Source: Trichopria drosophilae
Taxonomy: Eukaryota; Arthropoda; Insecta; Hymenoptera; Diapriidae
NCBI GenBank assembly: GCA_030407085.1
Contig: CM059582.1
Span: 66,463,501-66,527,500, forward strand
Direction: 5' to 3'
Length of the DNA: 64,000 nucleotides
The translations under genes were made by a program, and so were the position numbers. Positions within the stretch are counted from its first letter, which is position 1. Every line of letters starts with the position of its first letter. The notes under the pieces were generated by a model. It was not told the origin of the DNA, ran no database searches, and worked only from the letters and a program-made list of their open reading frames with translations. This document shows, in pieces, positions 21,960 through 30,888 of the stretch.

Positions 21960-22916
21960 CGCATTAATAAGATGCGTGGGGTATAGATTTGAATTTTTGA
22001 AAACGGATTCCCTTCTGTCGGTTTTCAAAAAAGTCATTAAAAGTCGTTGAAGTGTCCGAAAATTATCTTTAAATAAATGTCCACTTTCATTATACTTACA
22101 GGATCCTGGCAGGATGGTCAAATGCACGTGTATGGCCGTAAGGTAAACATGTACGTGTGGGGTCAAGACACAGTTAAAAGTAGAATGCGGTCTTGTTTAT
22201 TTTTAATTTTCTTTATTCCAATAACAAAGTCAACTTGACACTAAAATATAATAAACTACATGCTCTTCAGACCCAATCACGTACCAAAACGGGACATGTG
22301 CGTGATCGTTGAGACATGTGATCAATAGATAAGTTTTTATGCGATCGCGAACTCAATATTTATGGCGAATTTTGCGTTACTAAATTAGCAATCACTTTCA
22401 CTAATGGTGCAATAAGGGTTTGACGTAAATCGCGAGGATAATTTGCGAATTGTACCGAAAATGGTGCGGAGGCCGGATGTGGACCTGTAATTCATGTCGC
22501 CTTTACCGGAAATCTGGGTGGTCTTTTTTGGAAACAATGCAAACTACTATGGTTTTTATTACATACGATTTTATTCGTTTCCATTTATTGGTCAAATAAA
22601 TATTATTTAATGATTACACTAAGGTTAATTTTTCAATATTTTTGATATGGTTAAAAAAGCTATAAATCATTCTGAAAGAACTATAATCAATATGAAGCTT
22701 TTGGTCACTACAACCCATTTGTCGAACTGCTTCCAGGGTTACGTAACTTCAACGTTCGAATTCATTCAAAACTATAAAATTAGATATTTTAATGTGACTG
22801 GTCGTGATCTAAATTAACAATTTTTCTTTCCATGTACTGAACTATACATATGCTACAATATTTCGCAAAAGTTAATAATAAGTAGCAATTACTTTATCTT
22901 TTTGCTCTGATTGCAG
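21960..22916. other. Spacer or intron upstream of the receptor exon
   Basis: No ORF with a domain. A pyrimidine-rich run and TTGCAG at 22911-22916 form the acceptor of the next exon. Confidence 0.5.
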
Positions 22917-23217
22917 ATATCGACGAATGTTTAGAACCTGGAGCATGTTCACATTATTGCAAGAATGAATATGGGAGTTTTAAATGCAGTTGCGCACAGG
23001 GGTACTTACAGGATCCAAATAATGTCGCGCGTTGTAAAGCTTCTGAGGGTCGTGCAAGCCTTTTATTTGCAAGGCACCATGACATTAGAAAACTTTCATT
23101 AGATCGCAAAGAAATGACTTCTATAATAAATGGAACGAAATTGGCAGCTGCTCTAGATTTCGTTTTCCGAACAGGAATGGTTTTTTGGAGTGACGTGAGA
23201 GAAAAAAAAATTTTCAA
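22917..23217 (+). CDS. Exon of an LDL-receptor-family protein (EGF-Ca plus propeller start)
   Basis: An intact 301-base exon lies between acceptor TTTTTGCTCTGATTGCAG and donor CAA|GTAACT; phases are 1 in and 2 out. The translation opens with a calcium-binding EGF module, IDECLEPGACSHYCKNEYGS, with all six Cys (C..C..C..C.C..C). It continues into the first strands of a YWTD beta-propeller (ASLLFARHHDIRKLSLDRKE; ALDF; GMVFWSDVREKKIF). This EGF-then-propeller order is that of LDLR/LRP/vitellogenin receptors, which take up lipoproteins or yolk at the cell surface. The wording suggests the insect vitellogenin receptor, though I cannot exclude another LRP. No other exon of such a gene is recognisable here, so it is either an exon isolated by long introns or a stray copy. 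Confidence 0.78.
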
Positions 23218-24083
23218 GTAACTACTATGTCTTACCTACTATGTCTATTCTTAGCTTATTAGATTCAAACATACAAACTAACAAAAGTCTTCAAAACTTC
23301 TTATGTACTGACACTTTATGAAATATCGTTGCCCAAATTACTCATGTTTCCTTTCATGTCGGATTATTATTATATTGCCAAACCGTGGTTGATTTATTGC
23401 CTTAATAAGATCTTTTTAACAAAACAGAAATAGTATGAAGTTTCTAAATTCTTTTAATATTTTAATGCTATGTCTATTTTCTTTTACGCACAATCCTTGC
23501 CATACAATTATAACTATTCGCTTCTACAATAGATTGTATAGCCTTCACTCCAGAGATTGTATGAAGGAAAGTGACTAATTTTTAAAATTTCCATAGTTCC
23601 TTAATGCATATTTGTTTCAAATATATGTTTCGACACCTTCGTATTTGCGATGGAACGTCAGGCGATTTTTGACGTTTTTCATACTTCTCACACTTATCCC
23701 CTTCGCTCACGCCTTGCTACGCTGCTGCCTCCTCTTCTAGAGTCTGTCAGGATCAGCAATCGATATTGATGGGATCAGTATAATTGTAAAATCATAACTT
23801 TTGATTTCCTTAACCACTTCGGCGGCGAGGCGTTCCAAACGGCGGTTCTACTTAAACTCGAATTGCAAAGTTTGTAGACGTATTGAAGTTTAGGAAACCA
23901 TAATAATTATATGCTTTAAAGTTGAGCAATACGAATATGTAAAAAAAATTTTTTTTTTTAAGTTCTGAATAGTTTCTTTGAGTGCAAATGTCGACAATTT
24001 ATAATACTTTTGTGAAAAAGGCGTTAAAACTTTCACTCATTTTTTTGTTTCAAACATCATTGGATTTTATCGAAAATTGTTAC
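23218..24083. other. AT-rich spacer or intron
   Basis: If the receptor exon is live this would be its downstream intron. A GGCGGCGAGGCGTTCCAAACGG block near 23821 stands out by GC content but I cannot name it. Confidence 0.45.
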
Positions 24084-24180
24084 TGGGGGGTTTCTGGGGT
24101 CGCTGATTATAAGTTTGAAGATACTTTTTGAACATTAAAAATGGCGAATCCAATATGGCGGACGATTTTCAAAAATATTT
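24084..24180 (+). repeat. Possible dispersed repeat (GGGGTCGCTGATTATAA..AATGGCG motif)
   Basis: GGGGGGTTTCTGGGGTCGCT followed by GATTATAAG and, later, AATGGCGAATCCAATATGGC resembles a repeat I recall from insect genomes. Only one copy is in this window, so the claim rests on memory. Confidence 0.3.
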
Positions 24181-24359
24181 ATCGTATTCGCTCAAAATTG
24201 GTAATAACAGAAAAATGGGGAAAGATGGGTTTCGCCGCGCAATGTGCACAGTACTTACTTTTTTTTTTCATACGCAAACAACGATATTATTTCTAATCCT
24301 GGTTGTAGATATAATGCGCGTTACAAATAGCACCCAAAGGGCCTCTTAATAATTTAAGA

Positions 24360-26830
24360 AAATAATTATTTATCGCAACAAAAATAACTCCGTGTACATA
24401 ACTCTGAAGTCATCTTCTTCTTTGGTCAGGCCTGGCATTATTACGCCAATTATCGACAGTCCGGGATACTAATAAACAGAGAATAATCATGACGGCATGA
24501 TATTGATTAAAAGGAACTAATTAATGTCGACTGAAAGAAAACGGAAAAAACATCATTTTCCAGTACTGCAATTCTGCTAGGCTCTTCTAAGTATTCAAAA
24601 AAGGGTGTGCGACTGATAACATTTTCTGCCTGAGTGCAGCAGACATTTACTCGGCACTGGAACTAGAAATATTATATTTAATAAGTGCGACAAGCGCAGG
24701 CAATACAGATAACAAAATGATACCGCTAGGCTGAAGCTCGAGTGCGACGAACGGCGACTCGACGACCAAGAGAGAAATACGTCCATTCCATACATGAGTG
24801 CGACGAATATCGACTATGCGAGTAGAAAGAGACACTGCGAAACTGAGGGGACCAATAACGACTGACGTTCGTCAAGATATGTGTAAAACTGCCAGACTAT
24901 CCGTTCACTGCGAATGACGACCGATGTGACGTCATCTCAGTTTTCGGGTGTTTTGTATAAATTATCGTTGTTTGGAAATCACAGCATATTAAAGATTGTG
25001 TATCTTTCAATATATCGTTCATAGAGAAATAAAGTGAACACGGGGATAAGAGAAGGTTGTCAGGGAGATTTCAGCGAAATCCACTTCTCGAAGGCAACGG
25101 TGAAGAAGAATAATACATTACATTTTCTAGAAGGGACATTGCGGTAAGTGTTAATATCAATGAAGAGGACTATTCATTTGTCTAAAAATTGGTTGAATTT
25201 TGGGTTTGCAGGGAATGGAATTCGGCCAGCAGTGGTACAGGCATCGCGGTAGTAGAACACTGCAGTCAGCTGCAATTTGAAATGTAAGTATCTTATGTAT
25301 GTTTTCTTCCAACCTCAAGAACCTTTTTTTTCCTTTAAGGACAGAAATAAAACACTGTGACAATGGCAGATTCCTTATGAGTGAAGTTGCATGTAGCGAT
25401 TGCTGTGTTTGAAGGTATTTAAGCTTCCTTAACCTCAAGAAAATATCAAAACTACACCACAAATTTTTGGAATAGGTTTTTGACAGACAATCTGAATAAT
25501 TCTTGAGGGAGTCTGCACCAAAATTGGAAATTCTTCTTTCCTGCTAGTGGGAGTTACTTCTTCTTTGTGGGTACGATGTTGAACTCAATGATAGTTGTAT
25601 GTAAGTAAGTTGAGTTCGTAATACGAGTAGACCATAAGTCCGCGTTATGTTACAGACTCTACCGCGCCTGTTGAAAGTAGATTTTAAAAACAAAATAACA
25701 TTTTCGGATCGTCATACTATACCAACAAACATAAAATCTAAACTTAGAATAAGTCTCGCCTGCGATCCCACGGTACGGTATTCCGGGCTAATTTTGAGGA
25801 AAATAATGTAGGGAATGGATAATATCGGGCGGAAGGAAGGGGCATACTATTACGCAATTACAATAAAAAATTATTCTACTTATCTGTACATGTGATATGA
25901 TTCAGATATATGTACAATGAACGATAACCAAATACTCTCAATAATTATGCTTTTCAATGACATTTGATCTTCAACTATTCCAACTGAATACCAATAAAAC
26001 AAATATGAACACATATATTCAAACGCTGAACATAAAAAACAAAATAATACATAAATCAAAATCAAGTAATCGTAATAACATCGAACATGAAACATTACCG
26101 GCAGTAAATAACATGACAGCTGTCTACAAATAAATTTCCATTTCGCACAATTTATCATATAAAGATTTATCAAGGATTATTTGCGCACTTCCGTAACGCG
26201 ATAGAAGGGTAGAAAAATATTGTCGGTAAACCAGTGCATACAACGTTTTCGACGTTGAATTTCAGGACTCACCAATGTCGCTAAAAGGCGGTCATGTACT
26301 AGTGAAATAGCTGGTGCACAGATCTACTTAAATGTAAAGAGTAATCCGCAAAACCTCGAGACTCGAGCAATATGACGTACCGACATATCGCATTATTATC
26401 CCAAGATTAAGGGATGGAAAGTGCTCCCCATCCGAATATTCATAATGCATAATGAATTGCCAACCATTTTGCGACCCTCTCCATTTTAAGGCCATATTCT
26501 GCGTAATCTTGCACGAGTCGCAAGCGCTTTCTTTTTTCGAATGCTCAGAAAATTTAAAAAAAATTTAACAATTACGTTAAATATTTCTAATCTACATGTA
26601 TCAATATTATTGAAAAATAAGAAAACTTTACCACTATTAATAGCTGCGATGTATCGTATACTGCTATACTTTAGTTGGTGTGCAACATCCTGCAGGACTG
26701 GTTGCTGAAAATTGGCAGATTCACCCGGGGCAGTTTCAACCATCAAATCACTGCTGCGGATGCTTCGCACGCCAACCGTGTAACGTGGCAACACGTTACA
26801 GCCGCAGTTTTGAGCGAGAATCAACTCGTT
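24360..26830. other. Unassigned spacer
   Basis: Frames at 24595-24835, 25157-25462 and 25880-26173 lack domains. The stretch 24960-25140 (TATAAA-like box, AATAAAGTGAACACGGGG) has the flavour of an LTR end but no partner copy exists here. Nothing can be called with confidence. Confidence 0.4.
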
Positions 26831-27156
26831 GGGATGCTGTAGTGCTAATAATAGGGGGACTGCCGATACAGGCGTTAATATTTCACTAGTACTGCAGTCG
26901 CGGGGGTCATATCCGTTAGGTAAATGGGGGGACTGCCGTGATGGCGCTAATTTTGAGGATGTGGCTCCAAACCGTGGAGCTGATACTACACCATAATAGG
27001 GGGACAGCCGATCGTGGCGCTAGTTTTTAGGAGTAGTTTTGGCTCCCGGAAATGGAATACCGCTTTAAAAAATTACAGACTTTCTCTCGCCGGGAGGCTC
27101 AATCCGGGGCAATGGTGATTTTTATAGGGGGGACTGCTGTAGTGCTAATTTTTGGA
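26831..27156 (+). repeat. Degenerate interspersed repeats around GGGGGACTGCCG..GGCGCTAAT
   Basis: Five related units: GGGATGCTGTAGTGCTAAT (26831), ATAGGGGGACTGCCG..GGCGTTAAT (26850), GGGGGGACTGCCG..GGCGCTAAT (26926), ATAGGGGGACAGCCG..GGCGCTAGT (26996) and AGGGGGGACTGCTGTAGTGCTAAT (27125). Spacing is irregular, from 20 to 130 bases. Non-coding. Confidence 0.65.
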
Positions 27157-27177
27157 ATCACCTTGCATTGCGTTAGA

Positions 27178-27396
27178 TAGCATAGGCGCCAATGTATTGA
27201 AAGAAGATACTGCGTAGCTAGTGATTAAGTTTAGTTAGTAAGCTGTTAGTAAACTAGCATAGGCGCCTAGGTATTGAAAGAAGATACTGCGCAGCTAGTG
27301 AGTAAGTTTAGTTAGTAAGGCATTAGTAAACTAGCACAGACGCTAATGTATTGAAAGAAGATACTGCGTAGCTAGTGATTAAGGTTAGTTATAAAT
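27178..27396 (+). repeat. Three tandem copies of a 77-bp unit
   Basis: Units start TAGCATAGGCGC at 27178, TAGCATAGGCGC at 27255 and TAGCACAGACGC at 27332. Each contains GTATTGAAAGAAGATACTGC followed by GTTAGTAA near its end. The third is partial and runs into the Penelope terminus. Confidence 0.9.
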
Positions 27397-27480
27397 AAAA
27401 ATAATGAGAGTTTTATCGGCCACAATATAATTAATAAATTAAAATCAAATATTTAACAATTTAACATTTATAACATTTGA

Positions 27481-27515
27481 ACGTTTTCGGCTCATAAATC
27501 CGTAGCCATCGTCAA
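27481..27515 (-). ncRNA. Hammerhead-ribozyme-like core in Penelope terminus
   Basis: Read on the minus strand: TTGACGA, then a stem-loop with arms GGCT and AGCC, then GAAA. The hammerhead core is CUGANGA, stem II, GAAA; here the only core deviation is U for the first C. Hammerhead motifs are known in Penelope-like elements. The flanking stems I and III are not clear, and the partner copy near 28455 has lost the core. A decayed ribozyme is likely. Confidence 0.4.
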
Positions 27516-27599
27516 AAAATATAAATAATTTACAATGGACGAAGAAATAATTTATTTTCATCGTCACCTTTAACAGCCTCAAAAAACTTAAGGGCCCAG

Positions 27600-28438
27600 A
27601 CAATAAAATCTCTTTCACACAAGAATTAGAACAGAACAACCAAATTTGAGTTTTAGATATGATGATTATTAGAAAAGAAAACGGTTTTATCGACACTGAC
27701 TGGACTAGAAAAGAGACCTGGTCAGGAAGATACTTAAACTTTTCGTCTAACCACCCTTTACAATATAAAATTAACGTTATTTATGGTCTAATTGACAGAG
27801 CGGTAAATTTGTCTGAAGTTAGATTCAGACAAAAAAATTTAAACATCGTGAGAAATACCTTAGTGGAAAATGGATACCCGGTACAACTAATAAATGGGTG
27901 TATAGCCAAGAAAATACATAATTTCTATAACACCTTAAGTACACAAAAACCGTCTCTTACCTTTCGTAAAACATCTTCAATACCGTATGTAAAGGGAGTT
28001 ACAGAAAACATCCAGAGAAGACTAAAAAGTGAAAATATTAGGCTCGTTTCAAAACCCATCGGGTAAAATATAGGTAACATCAGGCCATACAAAGACAGAC
28101 TTTCTCTACTAAAAAACAGCCACGTAGTCTACCTTATACCTTGTCTTCACTGTGACAAACTTTACATAGGGCAAACGGAAAGGAGATTAGAAACAAGAAT
28201 ACAGGAATATAAAAAGAACATCGAAGGTAGTCAAACTAAATATACTGGCTTAACCATACATAGACTAGAAACGGGTCATAATTTTGACTATATCAACGTC
28301 AAAATTTTGGCCACGGAGCATAACAACAAAAACAGAAAAGAAATTGAAAATTATTTTATTAAAAAAAATGTTAAAAATGCAGTGAATATTAGATTCGAAC
28401 GATCGAACCTTCCTGAAATTTATAATGTTTTAATGTAA
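27600..28438 (+). pseudogene. Penelope RT thumb plus GIY-YIG endonuclease
   Basis: One continuous frame with two in-frame stops (TGA at 27647, TAA at 28064). The first part (SFTQELEQNNQI; DWTRKETWSGRYLNFSSNHP; NVIYGLIDRAVNLS) is the conserved C-terminus of Penelope reverse transcriptase. The second part contains VVYLIPCLHCDKLYIGQT, the GIY-YIG core, preceded by a Cys-x2-Cys, then RLETRIQEYK and a Glu-Asn block (EIENYF). This nuclease nicks target DNA to prime reverse transcription. The C-terminus at 28438 is natural in position, just before the terminal repeat. Inactive because of the stops and missing N-terminus. Confidence 0.88.
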
Positions 28439-28564
28439 TAATGTAATTTTGATCAATGAGGATTAATATATTATATATTATAAATGTTAAATTGTTAAAT
28501 ATTTGATTTTAATTTATTAATTATATTGTGGGCGATAAAACGCTAATTATTTTTATTTATATTC

Positions 28565-28845
28565 CCAAATACGGCCGAGAAATTTATACTTAACATTAAT
28601 TAAGGTTAGTTGATGAGATAGTTTTTAGTTTGAGCAAGTGCATAGTTAGTCGGTCTCGGCCTAAAGGATGTGGCCAGTAATTATTTAACAAAAAGTTTAG
28701 GAAAATGGCGGGAGATTAAATCACTCATGGTATAAGTTCGTATTGGTTTTCATCTGAAACTGAAAAGAAAATTTTATCGCTTAAATTCTTTTCTTTTGCA
28801 TTGTTTAATATTTTTGGATAGCGCATAGTAGCGGGTTTGAGCCGT
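28565..28845. other. Spacer between Penelope and a promoter-like region
   Basis: Contains AAAATGGCGGGAG near 28701 but no recognised gene. Confidence 0.4.
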
Positions 28846-28887
28846 TATAAAAAGTAGAACGCATACTTGGGCATTTTCACATCATTT
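28846..28887 (+). promoter_or_regulatory. Possible TATA/initiator core promoter
   Basis: TATAAAAA at 28846-28853 is followed 30-40 bases later by TCACAT and TCATTT, which resemble the insect initiator TCAKTY. No clear ORF starts downstream. The promoter could drive a non-coding RNA or belong to an LTR. Confidence 0.35.
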
Positions 28888-28906
28888 TAGAATATTAATT
28901 TCGTTA

Positions 28907-28919
28907 GAAGGTTCTCGAT
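28907..28919. promoter_or_regulatory. Minor heat-shock-element-like site
   Basis: GAAggTTCtcGAT: two perfect and one imperfect five-base units of the nGAAn type. Confidence 0.35.
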
Positions 28920-29123
28920 ATTTTGGTAATTTCGTAAACAGATTATATTTTGCATCGCGGATAATATTATATCGTTTATTGTTTTGAAATTTCGTTAATA
29001 ATTGAACGTAAAGAGCCGGATTAGAAAGGTTCTCGTCGCTTTGTTATGACGGTTAAGGGATAAACAAAGGCATCTGTTGTTTTGATAGAGGTATCGAGAC
29101 AATGGATGTTTACCGCTTACCGC

Positions 29124-29151
29124 TTCTGGAAGTCTCTAGAAGGTTCCAGAA
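29124..29151. promoter_or_regulatory. Six-unit heat-shock element
   Basis: TTC at 29124, GAA at 29129, CTC at 29134, GAA at 29139, TTC at 29144 and GAA at 29149 are spaced exactly five bases apart in alternating orientation. Five of the six are perfect HSF half-sites; the third differs by one base. Arrays this long bind HSF trimers strongly. The target gene is not evident. Confidence 0.7.
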
Positions 29152-29647
29152 GGCGTGAGGGGAATTGTTGGAAAAGGGGAAGAGACGCCGCGGGGAAAGC
29201 CGCGGTAGTCACGCGGTATCGCGGGAGCTAATCAGCGCGTTCCGTCTCTGGTACCGGCGGGCGGCGAGGACCGCGTTCTGGCAGGGCGGCGGCGAGCCTC
29301 GGGTCATTCTCGTTCTGGCAGCGGCAGCGGCCAGACAACCTGGGCTTTGGAAGGTGGGCTTCGCATGGCGACAAGGTAACACGGGTTTCGGAAGGCAATT
29401 CGATTTTTCGTTGTTTTACTTTTTGTCGTTTTGCTATCGCCTTCCGGGATTCGTTCATAAATTCCTCGCTCGCGTTCCTAAGTGAAGTGCCGCGAATCAC
29501 TCGTGCTTTTGTTTCTTCTTTTTTTGACTTTAAAATCTCTCGGTTCCGGTCGTTTCGGTTAAAATTAAACTGTCGGGTCTCGTTATCTTGGAAGCATCGA
29601 GGCTAAAATGTAATTTTGGACGTAGTGCGGGTTTCGTCCTTTGTTCG

Positions 29648-30065
29648 GATGGCGCGTTTGAATCTTATTCAGAGGGTGCAATTAACTTTAAAGAAAACCT
29701 TATTGTGGCTATCGTCCTTGACATTGGTCAAGAAGACACTAAACTTTTCTTAATGTTTAAATCATTATTAAACTGGATATCGCCTTTGAAACTTATTCAA
29801 AGGGTTTAATTAACATTAAAGAAAACCTTGCTGTGGCTATCGTCCTTGACATTGGTCAAGGAGACACTAAACTTTTCTTAATGTTTAAATCATTATTAAA
29901 CTGGATATCGCCTTTGAATCTTATTCAAAGGGTTTAATTGATTTTAAAGACAAACCTTTACGGCTATCGTCCTTGACAGGGATCAACGAGACAATTTAAA
30001 TGTTGTAAAGCTTAAATAACTCGTCCCACGGATACCGCCTTCGAAGAGATTTCGAAGGGTTTAAC
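29648..30065 (+). repeat. 128-bp tandem array with conserved hairpins
   Basis: Unit starts at 29648, 29776, 29904 and 30031 (spacings 128, 128, 127). Each unit begins GGATATCGCC or a variant and carries an eight-base-pair hairpin, CCTTTGAA / TTCAAAGG, with a five-base loop. In the fourth unit the arms are CCTTCGAA / TTCGAAGG. A second hairpin, TCCTTGAC / GTCAAGGA, follows in units 1-2 and decays in unit 3. The 73-codon frame across unit 1 is incidental. Confidence 0.88.
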
Positions 30066-30599
30066 CTAAAATTCCAAAGAGACTATTCAAGACAAAAGAA
30101 AATATTCAAGGAGAGCACTCTTAATCATGGAATCTTTCACGCGTTTATTAAAATACGATACGTATTACCTTGGAATTTATGCAATCGATAAGTGAAAAGT
30201 GGTTATCATCGCTAGCAGTCAATGTGTAAATCCTAAACCCGAAGCGTTTCGTTGGAACTCGTGGTGCAAGTCCCGGCCTCATGGCGTATGTCGTTCCACG
30301 GAAACAGCCGTACACGAGTTCAGGAGTGTTCGGATCAAGCGGCGCTGGCCTGCATAGTCGAAGCTAGCATCGATCGCGGATAAGTTGGAAATTATGGTTA
30401 CCGGCACTTTGTGCAACCGTGGTATTAATTAATTTTGTTTGGTACCGATATTCAAATTACGACGATGGCTACGGACACCCGCTGTGGAGGTGTGGCGCGA
30501 TTTTTTGTATTGAATTTTGTCCGAATGGCTCCCGGCCCCTACGGGGCAACCCAAAATTTTTGGTCGGGAAAATTTGGTTTCGCTTCGTTCTGACGTCGG
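30066..30599. other. Unassigned sequence interrupted by copia
   Basis: Moderately GC-rich, no ORF of interest. Without the copia insertion it would read straight into 35367, so it belongs with the region to the right of copia. Confidence 0.5.
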
Positions 30600-30604
30600 G
30601 TAAA

Positions 30605-30847
30605 TGTTAAGATATTTGTAGAACGAAGGTTGAAAAGGGCAGCAATAAACTAATGTACCGGCTATATATAATTATAAGCTTTATTAACACGTATAATTGA
30701 GCTTGCAACTCTCTTACAACCGCTCTGTGCAGAGGCTGACAATCAAGTGGCGACTGACGCGCTCACGCCATGCTCGCACGTGCTAACAATCATGAACGCA
30801 AGGTGGCGCCTCATACCAGTAATACAAATGTACCTTATATCCCAACA
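30605..30847 (-). repeat. Copia 3' LTR
   Basis: Direct repeat of 35119-35361 with a few substitutions. GTAAA target duplication adjoins its outer end. Confidence 0.93.
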
Positions 30848-30888
30848 CGCCTCCTTATTTTTTTATTTTCGCAATTACAGTATTCTTT

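Larger units (their letters stand above)
27393..28564 (+). mobile_element. Penelope-like element, 5'-truncated, with inverted terminal copies
   Basis: Positions 27393-27475 and about 28478-28564 are inverted copies of each other: ATAAATAAAAATAAT, TTTTATCG(G/C)CCACAATATA, TTAATAAATTAAAATCAAAT. Between them is the C-terminal end of a Penelope polyprotein with a GIY-YIG endonuclease. Complex inverted or direct pseudo-LTRs are typical of Penelope elements. Most of the reverse transcriptase is missing. Confidence 0.85.

Noticed and set aside
24128..24349. 73-codon frame with a hydrophobic tail
   Set aside because: It lies in what may be a dispersed repeat and has no recognisable domain.
27178..27396. 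CRISPR-like array
   Set aside because: Units are directly contiguous with no unique spacers. The context is a eukaryotic genome, so this is an ordinary tandem repeat.
29165..29485. 106-codon GC-rich frame after the heat-shock element
   Set aside because: Ala/Arg-rich composition follows GC content, the opposite strand is also open, and no domain is visible. Not enough to call a gene.
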